From positions 1 through 7,924 of the forward strand of contig CAJYBN010000130.1 in the NCBI GenBank assembly GCA_913064925.1: DNA of 7,924 nt, given 5' to 3'. Below are positions 1-6,088 of the stretch, one piece after another; positions within the stretch are counted from its first letter, which is position 1, and the number at the start of each line of letters is the position of its first letter. Under the pieces are notes generated by a model, which made no database searches, was not told the origin of the DNA, and saw nothing but the letters and a program-made list of their open reading frames with translations. The stretch comes from an uncultured Peptococcaceae bacterium (lineage in GTDB: Bacteria > Bacillota > Desulfotomaculia > Desulfotomaculales > Desulfallaceae). The translations under genes were made by a program, and so were the position numbers.

Positions 1-816
1 GTCCAAGAACACCGCCACACGAGCGCGAGGCCGGTTCCCGGGCGTAAGCTGCATGGCTGCCGGACCCGGGCTCGACAGCAAGGGCGCCGAGCAAAGCGGG
101 TGGTCGCTTTGCAGGGGAGCGGCCTGCCGGGCCGCCGCCCAAATGCCGCCCAGGTCCAGGTACTGCCCCGCGGCGGCACCAATCTCGTCCACCGCCGCGG
201 CCAGTTCGTCGCTTTCCGCCGCCGGCACCAACCCCAGGTGGCGGTCGGGAATGCGCAAGCGGTGCCCCTTGGGGATGACCCCCAGCACGGGCAGGCCACA
301 ATATCGCTCCAGGGAAGCCCGCAGTATCTGCTCGTGGCGCGGTCGGGCCACCTTGTTTAAAATAACTCCTGCCAGCCGCACCCCGGGGTCGAAATAACGG
401 TAGCCGGAAACCAGCGCCGCCACGCTGCGCGTCATCCGGGTGGTATCGACCACCAGCAAAACCGGCGCGCCGATGGCCTTGGCGATCTCGGCGGTACTGC
501 CGCTTCCTTCCAGGTCCACCCCGTCGTACAATCCCATGGCCCCTTCCACCACCGCAATGTCGGCACCGCGCGCGCCGCGCACAAAAGAAGCACGTATGGT
601 CTCCCGGTCCATGAGAAAGCCGTCCAGGTTGCGGCAATAACGGCCGGTGATCCTGGTCATCCAGCTGGGATCTATGAAGTCGGGTCCCTTTTTAAACGGC
701 TGTACCCGGTAACCGCCCGCTTGTAACGCAGCCAACAGCCCAATGGTAACCGTAGTTTTGCCGGACCGGCCGTGGGGCGCCGCAATTACCAGGCGAGGAA
801 TGTTGCATTGTATCAT
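1..816 (-). CDS. dsrN: Cobyrinate a,c-diamide synthase family protein, probable siroheme amidase DsrN (partial, C-terminus beyond window)
   Basis: The visible 272 codons form the N-terminal ATP-binding half of a CobB/CbiA amidotransferase. A P-loop, AAPHGRSGKTT, lies at residues 12-22. The family signature FKKGPDFIDPSW follows near residues 41-52, and EGAMGLYDG further on. The frame runs off the window edge where the glutaminase half should begin, so about 40% of a usual 450-470 residue protein is missing. CbiA enzymes use glutamine and ATP to amidate corrin carboxylates. In dsr clusters the homologue DsrN is proposed to amidate siroheme of sulfite reductase, and its place after dsrC favours that reading. 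The ATG at 814-816 was chosen because family similarity starts there; a GGGAGG lies 13 nt upstream, slightly far. A true cobalamin-pathway CbiA cannot be excluded without neighbours beyond position 1. Confidence 0.85.
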   Translation of the reverse strand, partial: MIQCNIPRLVIAAPHGRSGKTTVTIGLLAALQAGGYRVQPFKKGPDFIDPSWMTRITGRYCRNLDGFLMDRETIRASFVRGARGADIAVVEGAMGLYDGVDLEGSGSTAEIAKAIGAPVLLVVDTTRMTRSVAALVSGYRYFDPGVRLAGVILNKVARPRHEQILRASLERYCGLPVLGVIPKGHRLRIPDRHLGLVPAAESDELAAAVDEIGAAAGQYLDLGGIWAAARQAAPLQSDHPLCSAPLLSSPGPAAMQLTPGNRPRARVAVFLD

Positions 817-836
817 GGCGTGTTCATTGCCTCCCA

Positions 837-853
837 GCAGCCAAACTGGCTGC
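837..853 (-). other. Hairpin just upstream of the dsrN ribosome-binding site
   Basis: A perfect 7-bp inverted repeat (GCAGCCA / TGGCTGC, 3-nt loop) ends a few bases before the GGGAGG that serves dsrN. A stem this close to the ribosome-binding site could tune dsrN translation or mark the 5' end of a processed mRNA. No U tract follows, so it is not a terminator. Any function is inference. Confidence 0.4.
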
Positions 854-878
854 CCGAAAAATAACAGGCACGGTGCTG

Positions 879-898
879 CCCGGCGCGGTTGCGCCGGG
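879..898 (-). other. GC-rich hairpin in the dsrC-dsrN spacer
   Basis: A perfect 8-bp GC stem (CCCGGCGC / GCGCCGGG) closes a 4-nt loop. In the minus-strand transcript a T-rich run (TTATTTTT, at about 858-865) comes roughly 15 nt after the stem. That is too far for a classic intrinsic terminator but could give partial attenuation before dsrN. Confidence 0.45.
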
Positions 899-932
899 TT
901 GAACCTGTGCCCGCAAAACGAACCTCTTACCT

Positions 933-960
933 GCCGGTTCCACTTATGGCGGCAACCGGC
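933..960 (-). other. Hairpin directly after dsrC
   Basis: The arms GCCGGTT and AACCGGC pair perfectly. Inside them CCGC and GTGG can continue the stem across a single bulged G, leaving a 5-nt loop. The structure starts 6 nt after the dsrC stop codon in the direction of transcription. No T run follows at once, so a role in protecting the dsrC mRNA 3' end or partial termination is more likely than full termination. This is inference. Confidence 0.5.
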
Positions 961-966
961 CTGCCT

Positions 967-1284
967 TTACACGCACCCGGTGGGTTTGGGTAAGCCGGCC
1001 AGCTTGCATGCACCCTTGGCCGGGCCGGAAGGAAAAAGCTCGTAAATATACTTCAAGCTGCAGCCCGTTTCCTTACATAGTTTACGCACCATGGGCGCGA
1101 TATGATACTGCTTGAAATACTCCCGCAGGTAATTAATTACCTTCCAGTGATCTTCCGTTAGTTCCTTAATACCCTCGGAGGCGGCAAAAGCCTTGGCAAC
1201 GTCTTCGTTCCACAAATCCGGATCGATGATGAAACCGTCATCGTCCAGCTCAATTTCTACCCCGTTAACGGTAATGCTAGGCAT
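967..1284 (-). CDS. dsrC: DsrC, sulfur-carrier protein of dissimilatory sulfite reduction
   Basis: This is a 105-residue DsrC/TusE-family protein of canonical length. The C-terminal arm holds both functional cysteines: Cys93 in GACKLAG and the penultimate Cys104 in TGCV, ten residues apart. That spacing is required for the intramolecular trisulfide formed with sulfite reductase, so this is true DsrC rather than TusE or an inactive paralogue. It is cytoplasmic, and the trisulfide is the presumed substrate of DsrMK encoded just upstream. Two further cysteines (70 and 75) lie in the core. Possible starts are GTG at 1293, ATG at 1290 and ATG at 1284. I chose 1284 because the GGAGG at 1293-1297 is 8 nt away, whereas it overlaps the GTG and is too near the first ATG. 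A 31-nt gap separates it from dsrK. Confidence 0.96.
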   Translation of the reverse strand: MPSITVNGVEIELDDDGFIIDPDLWNEDVAKAFAASEGIKELTEDHWKVINYLREYFKQYHIAPMVRKLCKETGCSLKYIYELFPSGPAKGACKLAGLPKPTGCV

Positions 1285-1315
1285 GGCCATCACCTCCGCT
1301 CGGCGGTTTACTTGT

Positions 1316-2698
1316 TTACTTCCAGACGAGAGCCTTGCCCACCAGGTCGATCAGACCCTTAACCTCTACGCCTAATTCGTGCTCCTCCACCATGGGGTAC
1401 AGCTGTGCCTTGCAGATGGAGCAGGGTGCGCAAAGTATGCCGTCGCCGTTCTTGCCCACGCCGGTGGCCCGTACCTGGTCCGCTTTCTTCTGGCTGAGCT
1501 GGATCCGGCGCTGGTACATTTCGGGGTCGTCAAACAGGATGCCCGAGCCGCCGCCGCAGCAGAAGTTATCCATACCGTGGGGCTCCATTTCCCGGAAGTC
1601 CGACACGCAGGCCCGCATGATGACCCGCATGTTTTCGTTCAGCCCGCAGGCCCGCACGTAGTTGCACGGGTCGTGCAGCGTCACGGGCTGGGAGTTCTTG
1701 GCCGGGTCCAGCTTCAACTCGTTTTTACGAATCATATCGGCAACCTCGTCGTGAATGTGGGTAATGGGCCAGCGTACCGGCCTGTCGGCCAGCGACGGGA
1801 TATACATCTTGGCTGCCCGCCAGCCGTGCCCGCACTCGCCCCAGACAATTTTCTTCACGCCCAGGTCCTGGGCCGCGTTGAGCAGGCGCATGACGTTGTG
1901 CCGCTGAGTGTAATACTGGTCGAACAGCAAGCCGAAGTTGCCCGCCTCGGTGACGGTGCTGGGAATGGTCCAGTTGGCGCCGATGTAAGTAAAGAACATG
2001 CCCGCACCCATGAGCGTGTAGGGGTTGAGCAGGAAGTCCGCCGACGACGGAATGTACATGATGTCGGACTCCGGTTTGTCCACGGGGAATTCCACTTCCA
2101 CGCCGAACTCGTCCATGATTTCCTCGGTCATGAACTCCAGGGTGTCCACGATACCCGGCTTGGGCAAGTTGGTGTGGTTACCGACCCTTTCCATGGCGGC
2201 ACCCACGCTGGCGTGCAGCTTGGGCGTGATACCCAGCCAGTGCAGTATCTGGCGGCCGATAAAGGTGACTTCGCACGTGTCAATGCCGAAGGGGCAGACA
2301 TGCGCGCAGCGGCGGCACTGGCTGCACTGGTAAAAGTAAGAGTACCACTGCTCGATAATATCCAGGCTGATGTCCTCGGCTCCCACCAGCTTGCCGAACC
2401 AGCGCCCTTCCAGGGTGAAGTAACGCCGGTAAATCTTGCGGATCAGCTCGGCCCGGTTGGTGGGTATGTTGTTAGGATCTCTGGTTCCCAGGTAAGTGTG
2501 GCAGTTTTCCGCGCACTGGCCGCACTTGGTGCAGGATTCCATGGCCAGCACAAAGGAACGGAACTTCTTACGTATTTCGTCCAGGTACTCCAGCGCTTTT
2601 TGCGGCTTTTCCTCGTCGGGTACCGGTTCAATGTGAATCTTGCGCATTTCATCCGGTGTGGCCCGAACCGGTTGCACCATACCTTTGTACTCAGGCAT
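1316..2698 (-). CDS. dsrK: DsrK, HdrD-like Fe-S subunit of the DsrMK menaquinol:DsrC-trisulfide reductase
   Basis: This 460-residue cytoplasmic Fe-S protein has two [4Fe-4S] motifs: Cys56, 59, 62, 66 and Cys125, 128, 131, 135 (CSQCRRCAHVCP). A CCG-type catalytic domain follows, with Cys289 in GECGHGW, Cys345 in HDPCN, Cys380-381 in CCGGGSG, and Cys423/426/429 in CAPCSIC. This is the layout of heterodisulfide reductase HdrD and of DsrK, whose noncubane cluster is thought to bind and reduce the DsrC disulfide or trisulfide. No signal peptide is seen. It starts 3 nt after the dsrM stop, and its GGAGG lies inside the end of dsrM, so the two are probably translationally coupled. Adjacent dsrM and dsrC make DsrK far more likely than another HdrD homologue. 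Confidence 0.95.
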   Translation of the reverse strand: MPEYKGMVQPVRATPDEMRKIHIEPVPDEEKPQKALEYLDEIRKKFRSFVLAMESCTKCGQCAENCHTYLGTRDPNNIPTNRAELIRKIYRRYFTLEGRWFGKLVGAEDISLDIIEQWYSYFYQCSQCRRCAHVCPFGIDTCEVTFIGRQILHWLGITPKLHASVGAAMERVGNHTNLPKPGIVDTLEFMTEEIMDEFGVEVEFPVDKPESDIMYIPSSADFLLNPYTLMGAGMFFTYIGANWTIPSTVTEAGNFGLLFDQYYTQRHNVMRLLNAAQDLGVKKIVWGECGHGWRAAKMYIPSLADRPVRWPITHIHDEVADMIRKNELKLDPAKNSQPVTLHDPCNYVRACGLNENMRVIMRACVSDFREMEPHGMDNFCCGGGSGILFDDPEMYQRRIQLSQKKADQVRATGVGKNGDGILCAPCSICKAQLYPMVEEHELGVEVKGLIDLVGKALVWK

Positions 2699-2701
2699 TC
2701 G

Positions 2702-3520
2702 CTACACCCCCTCCTCGGCAGCGCCGCCGGAAGGCAAGCCGATACCGGCCCTGCGGGCGGCCGCTACGTCAACGTTGGGCAAACCGGGGGCAGGATCCTT
2801 GTAAACCCGGTTGACAATCCAGCGCTCGGCAAACATACCAAACAAGTGCATCAACTTGCTGAACGGGAATAGAATCAGCAGAACCTGCACCAGCAGGTAG
2901 TGAGTGAGGAAAAACACATTGTCCAGTAATTCCATGTGCATGACGGGCTGGAACAAGATCAGGGCCAATATATAGTCGCGCACCATCTCGTACTCGACGT
3001 GCACGGCGTGGAACAGCCGCATGATGTTGCCCACGCCCACCAGCACCAGCAGGTAGACAAGCCACAGGATGTCGCTAGGATTGGAAACCTGTTTTACCGG
3101 CGTCAGGGCGACACGCCGGTACAATAAATACAATAAGGCAACAAACAGTAAAATACCAAATACCGTACCCAGCAAGTCAGACATTTCCTTGCTGAGTTCC
3201 GGGGAAATGCCGGGAATAAAAGCAAACTGCTCGCCCAAAAAACCGAAACCGACCACGTGCCCGCCCAAGATGTTCAGCAGGGCGAAGTGCATTAACAACG
3301 CTCCGGCCCAAAGGGCCAAGTCAAACCTGAACAAGTTGCGGAATAAAAATGCTTCCGCCCCTATTCTAATGGCCACCTCGGTATTGGACTTGAGCCAGGG
3401 TGAAAGGGTGATATTGTGCACAATCCGTGCCCCGGCCCAGCGCCCCAGGCGATACAGTATCCCCAGGGTAAACAAGGTTACCGTAATGTACGGAAGTATT
3501 TGTCCGATTAATAATTTCAC
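2702..3520 (-). CDS. dsrM: DsrM, NarI-like cytochrome b membrane subunit of DsrMK
   Basis: This protein of about 272 residues has five strongly hydrophobic segments, near residues 2-25, 67-95, 117-135, 150-170 and 185-220, matching the nitrate reductase gamma (NarI) fold. Candidate b-heme ligands occur as pairs: His78 and His88 on the second helix, His207 and His225 on and after the fifth. This is the NarI/DsrM pattern for two hemes. It should oxidise menaquinol and pass electrons to DsrK. A polar tail of about 35 residues ends the protein. The start is GTG at 3518-3520, 7 nt after AAGGGAGG; a TTG three bases upstream is possible but only 4 nt from that site. Genes for DsrJ, DsrO and DsrP do not follow, as expected for Gram-positive sulfate reducers. 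Confidence 0.92.
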   Translation of the reverse strand: MKLLIGQILPYITVTLFTLGILYRLGRWAGARIVHNITLSPWLKSNTEVAIRIGAEAFLFRNLFRFDLALWAGALLMHFALLNILGGHVVGFGFLGEQFAFIPGISPELSKEMSDLLGTVFGILLFVALLYLLYRRVALTPVKQVSNPSDILWLVYLLVLVGVGNIMRLFHAVHVEYEMVRDYILALILFQPVMHMELLDNVFFLTHYLLVQVLLILFPFSKLMHLFGMFAERWIVNRVYKDPAPGLPNVDVAAARRAGIGLPSGGAAEEGV

Positions 3521-3576
3521 CAAAGCACCTCCCTTGGAACATAACCCTGTGCATGGCGGCCCAACCGCGTTAGCTG

Positions 3577-3762
3577 TTAAACTTCTTCAAGGGTTACGGC
3601 TCCGCTGGGACAAACACTCACACAAGTTTCGCAGCCCAGACATTCGTCGGGGTTGACCACGTCAGCCTTGTCGTCCACCATTTCCAAGACGGAAGCCGGG
3701 CAGTTATCAACGCATTCTCCACAGCCTTCGCACTTGTCACGGTCGATGGTGACTTTAAACAT
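3577..3762 (-). CDS. 2[4Fe-4S] ferredoxin at the head of the dsrMKC operon
   Basis: This 61-residue ferredoxin has two textbook cluster motifs: Cys11, 14, 17, 21 followed by Pro, and Cys41, 44, 47, 51 followed by Pro. There is almost no sequence beyond the two-cluster fold. The start is ATG at 3760-3762, 8 nt after AAGGAGG; upstream in-frame codons have no such site. It is first in the operon, 56 nt before dsrM, so it probably exchanges electrons with DsrMK, sulfite reductase or another cytoplasmic redox enzyme. Its exact partner cannot be read from sequence. Confidence 0.94.
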   Translation of the reverse strand: MFKVTIDRDKCEGCGECVDNCPASVLEMVDDKADVVNPDECLGCETCVSVCPSGAVTLEEV

Positions 3763-3810
3763 TGCGTTCACCTCCTTAACGAAATTCTCAAAAGCCCTTA
3801 CGGCACAACC

Positions 3811-3830
3811 CCGCCGGGTAGCCCCGGCGG
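3811..3830 (-). other. Hairpin in the leader of the ferredoxin-dsr operon
   Basis: A perfect 8-bp stem, CCGCCGGG / CCCGGCGG, closes a 4-nt loop about 50 nt before the ferredoxin start. There is no T run on either strand, so it is not an intrinsic terminator. It is the most stable element of the leader. Confidence 0.5.
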
Positions 3831-3956
3831 AAAACATGCCGCAATCGACACATAACGGCGAAAACCCTGGGAAATCCCTTTTACTTATTCGTTGTCAGCC
3901 AAGGTATTCCTTCCGGAAAAGGATTACATCGCCGTTTTTTTTCGGGCAAACAGAGT

Positions 3957-3999
3957 AAACGGCCACCGCTGTAGGTGGACCCTCAAACGGCGGCCACTT
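3957..3999 (-). other. Imperfect inverted repeat with large loop in the dsr leader
   Basis: The core arms 3988-3995 and 3961-3968 pair over 8 bp with one G-U pair on the transcribed strand. Four flanking pairs (two of them wobble) can extend it to 12. The loop of about 19 nt contains GGTCCACC, part of which can pair instead with one arm, giving two mutually exclusive folds. Confidence 0.35.
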
Positions 4000-4069
4000 A
4001 ACAAAATAAGTTGTCATTTTTTGGACAAACCGTCGGCCGGAGGAGTCATTATCGGCAGCGAATGTTTTG

Positions 4070-4091
4070 ACTAATTATATAACTAATTATA
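4070..4091. repeat. Direct repeat over the dsr-operon promoter
   Basis: The 10-bp sequence ACTAATTATA occurs twice at a period of 12 bp, covering the -10 box and most of the promoter spacer. In AT-rich DNA a chance repeat is possible, but the position makes it a candidate operator. Confidence 0.4.
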
Positions 4092-4101
4092 AAAATCACA
4101 A
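4074..4101 (-). promoter_or_regulatory. Probable sigma-A promoter of the fer-dsrMKC-dsrN operon
   Basis: On the minus strand a perfect TATAAT -10 box (4074-4079) is preceded by TTGTGA (4096-4101), four of six matches to the -35 consensus, with a 16-bp spacer. The surroundings are very AT-rich. The direct repeat ACTAATTATA (plus-strand reading, 4070-4079 and 4082-4091) overlaps the -10 box and spacer, so a repressor or activator could bind here. Confidence 0.6.
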
Positions 4102-4216
4102 GCCGACGGAAGAAAAAGAAGACTTTACTTTTAAAAATAAGTATTCGTTGTATAGTGTTTTTTTCCTGCTGCTGCCGCTGCAAAAAAAGATCTTTTTCAA
4201 GCCATATTGTATAACC

Positions 4217-4230
4217 ACGGCGGCCGCCGT
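4217..4230. repeat. 14-bp GC palindrome downstream of mrp
   Basis: ACGGCGGCCGCCGT is a perfect 14-bp palindrome in an otherwise AT-rich stretch, about 65 nt after the mrp stop. It could be a protein-binding site or a small hairpin near the operon end. No T run follows on either strand. Confidence 0.4.
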
Positions 4231-4259
4231 TCCACAGGGTATTAATGGTACCAAGGGTA

Positions 4260-4282
4260 AAGCCACCCTTAACGGGCGGCTT
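4260..4282 (-). terminator. Possible terminator or 3'-end hairpin after mrp
   Basis: On the minus strand AAGCCGCCC and GGGTGGCTT form a 9-bp stem with one G-U pair and a 5-nt loop, starting 10 nt after the mrp stop. Only a short TTT follows, so termination strength is doubtful. The nearest long T run is about 75 nt further on. Confidence 0.35.
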
Positions 4283-4292
4283 GCTGTAAAGC

Positions 4293-5138
4293 TCAGGAAA
4301 CGCTGGTGACCCGCTTTTCTATGATGTCATCAAGGTTCTGGAATAATTCTTTATCGTACTTCTCCACCTGCCCAGCATCGCACAGCTCGGCCAGTTCGGG
4401 ATCCAGGGGCAGCTTTTCCAGCAGGCGCAAGCCCATCGTTGTGGCCAGCGCCGCGGCATGGCTATCGCCAAATATGTTGATTTCTTTACCGCACTCGGGA
4501 CAACGGAGGTAACTCATGTTTTCCACGAAGCCCACCAGCGGAATGTTCATATGCCGGACCATGTTGACGGCCTTTTTTACCACCATGTTGGCCAAATCTT
4601 GGGGTGAAGTGACAATAATCACGCCGTCCAGGGGAAGCGACTGCATGACGGTGAGGGGCACATCGCCCGTGCCGGGCGGCAGGTCAACCACTAAAAAGTC
4701 AACTTTACCCCAGGCCACGTCCGTCCAAAACTGCTTCACGGCGCCGGCAATTAGCGGGCCCCTCCAAATTACCGGCTGGTCCTCCCTTTCCAGCAGCAGG
4801 TTAAGGGACATAACCTTGATGTTTTTCTCCGGCGTCAACACAGCGTAAACCACGTTGCCGTCGTGCGAGGGCTGGCCGCTCAAGCCAAACATTTTCGGGA
4901 TGCTGGGACCGGTTATATCGGCGTCCAGTATACCCACCTGGTATCCCTTGCGCGCCAGGTTAACGGCTATCAATGCAGATACCGAGGATTTGCCCACCCC
5001 GCCCTTGCCGCTCATAACGGCAATAACGTGCTTAATGTCGGTGTACTCGTTCTGGGGCAGGGTTTGGAGGCCGCATTTATCCGGCGAACACCCCTCCGTT
5101 TTTTGGTTACAGGTGCTGCATTTTTCATCCGCAGACAT
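4293..5138 (-). CDS. mrp: Mrp/Nbp35-type P-loop ATPase, Fe-S cluster carrier
   Basis: This 281-residue cytoplasmic protein of the Mrp/ApbC/Nbp35 family binds and transfers [4Fe-4S] clusters to target enzymes. It has a deviant Walker A, SGKGGVGKS (residues 43-51), DADITGPS near residue 72, and the Walker B/switch motif DLPPGTGD at 152-159. A cluster-bridging CxxC lies at Cys213 and Cys216 in RCPECG. Before the ATPase domain is a Cys-rich N-terminus with Cys7, 10, 17 and 22. This recalls the N-terminal cluster site of eukaryotic Nbp35, though the spacing differs. The ATG at 5136-5138 is preceded by an AAAGGA/GGGGG stretch. An upstream ATG at 5219 would add 27 residues unlike the family. It is last in the module, 92 nt after the second ferredoxin-ATPase. 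Confidence 0.92.
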   Translation of the reverse strand: MSADEKCSTCNQKTEGCSPDKCGLQTLPQNEYTDIKHVIAVMSGKGGVGKSSVSALIAVNLARKGYQVGILDADITGPSIPKMFGLSGQPSHDGNVVYAVLTPEKNIKVMSLNLLLEREDQPVIWRGPLIAGAVKQFWTDVAWGKVDFLVVDLPPGTGDVPLTVMQSLPLDGVIIVTSPQDLANMVVKKAVNMVRHMNIPLVGFVENMSYLRCPECGKEINIFGDSHAAALATTMGLRLLEKLPLDPELAELCDAGQVEKYDKELFQNLDDIIEKRVTSVS

Positions 5139-5169
5139 TTTCCTTTCCCCCTTGTCTGATGAAAAATTG

Positions 5170-5207
5170 GCAAACGGCCGGGGTAAGCCTGCACCGGCCT
5201 GCTTTGC
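5170..5207 (-). other. Two-part hairpin between the second ferredoxin-ATPase and mrp
   Basis: On the minus strand GGCCGG and CCGGCC pair perfectly around a 12-nt loop. Outside a small internal loop, GCAAA and TTTGC pair as well. CAATTTTTC follows the stem, so it looks like a weak terminator or attenuator that would lower mrp relative to the genes before it. It could equally be an mRNA processing or stability element. Confidence 0.45.
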
Positions 5208-5230
5208 ATTAAACCACACACCCTATAAAA

Positions 5231-6088
5231 CTATATACCCAATTCTTTTTGCACGCAAGCCCATAAAGAGACAATGTCCTCCGCCACCGTGCTGGGCACG
5301 CGGATAACGGGCTTACCTTCCCTGGCGGCAACGGTAACTGCAGGGTCGTAGCCAATCCTGCCTATTACGGGTACACCCGCGTCCCGGCACGCGTTTTCCA
5401 CTTGGCGGCTTATTTTCCGGTCCAGATCCCACTTGTTAATGCACACCACCGTTTTAACCCCGAAATGTTCGGTTAGCTGCAGCACCCTGCCCAAGTCATG
5501 CAGGGAAGATAAAGTGGGCTCAACCACCACCAGGGCCAGGTCCGTACCGCCCAAGGCAGATATTACCGGGCAGCCGATGCCGGGCGGCCCGTCTGTGATG
5601 ATGAGGCTTTTGCCTTCTTTTTCCGCCAGCTTGCGGGCCTGCCGGCGCACTTCGGCCACCAGTTTGCCGGAATTATCCTGAGCGATGCCCAGCCGGGCAT
5701 GCACAAACGGGCCGTAACGGGTGCGGGAAATATACCATACCCCGGCCAGGTTTTCCACCTGGCGAATGGCCCCTGCCGGGCAAGCGTGGTAGCAAACCAG
5801 GCAGCCCTCGCAGGCCAGCATGTCCACCTGGCCGCCTTTGATGGCCCCGAAACGGCATAATTCCCGGCACAACCCGCAGTCCGTGCATTTTTCGGTTACG
5901 ATTTCCGCCCGGGGCATGCCCCAGAAATTTTGCCGTGACTCTATCTCCGGCGCCAGCAGCAGGTGCAAGTTGGCGGCATCCACGTCGCAGTCCGCCAGGA
6001 CGTGATTGCCGGCCAGCACGGCAAAAGAAGCCGCGATGCTGGTTTTGCCGGTACCTCCCTTACCGCTGATGACAGTAAGTTCCTTCAC
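5231..6088 (-). CDS. MinD-type P-loop ATPase with inserted 2[4Fe-4S] ferredoxin domain (second copy)
   Basis: This 285-residue protein belongs to the MinD/ParA group (often labelled cobyrinic acid a,c-diamide synthase) with a ferredoxin insert. It shows Walker A SGKGGTGKT at residues 8-16 and DCDVDAAN at 33-40. Two clusters are coordinated by Cys68, 71, 74, 78 and Cys93, 96, 99, 103. The switch motif DGPPGIGCP lies at 166-174 with a conserved Cys173. Such ATPases occur in pairs beside NifX-like proteins and are thought to act in Fe-S or metal-cluster handling; the true substrate is unknown. The GTG at 6086-6088 fits the family N-terminus and lies inside the end of the preceding gene, a 29-nt out-of-frame overlap implying coupled translation. 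An upstream ATG at 6133 would add an atypical extension. Confidence 0.9.
   Translation of the reverse strand: MKELTVISGKGGTGKTSIAASFAVLAGNHVLADCDVDAANLHLLLAPEIESRQNFWGMPRAEIVTEKCTDCGLCRELCRFGAIKGGQVDMLACEGCLVCYHACPAGAIRQVENLAGVWYISRTRYGPFVHARLGIAQDNSGKLVAEVRRQARKLAEKEGKSLIITDGPPGIGCPVISALGGTDLALVVVEPTLSSLHDLGRVLQLTEHFGVKTVVCINKWDLDRKISRQVENACRDAGVPVIGRIGYDPAVTVAAREGKPVIRVPSTVAEDIVSLWACVQKELGI

Larger units (their letters stand above)
3763..4067 (-). promoter_or_regulatory. Long structured 5' leader of the fer-dsrMKC-dsrN operon
   Basis: If transcription starts about 7 nt after the -10 box at 4074-4079, the ferredoxin message has a leader of about 300 nt with no credible reading frame. It contains several possible stems. 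TTGTC/GACAA lies at 4011-4028. A GGCCGCCG/CGGTGGCC stem (one G-U pair) lies at 3961-3995 and can extend by four more pairs to 3957-3999. TCCTT/AAGGA occurs near 3906-3922, and a GC hairpin at 3811-3830. A competing stem CCACC/GGTGG sits within 3963-3978. A leader this long with alternative pairings suggests RNA-level control. I do not recognise a known riboswitch class in it. Confidence 0.4.

Noticed and set aside
817..966. Cobalamin riboswitch upstream of the CbiA-like gene
   Set aside because: The spacer is too short and lacks a recognisable B12 box. Only simple hairpins are present.
1379..2872. A 497-codon plus-strand open frame
   Set aside because: It lies antisense to dsrK and the end of dsrM, which carry clear Cys and His motifs, and its translation is low in complexity and unlike any family. 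It is an effect of GC-rich codon use on the opposite strand.
4067..4309. An 80-codon plus-strand open frame in the mrp-fer gap
   Set aside because: It has Lys/Phe-rich low-complexity translation, no ribosome-binding site and no plausible fold. It runs into the mrp 3' end.
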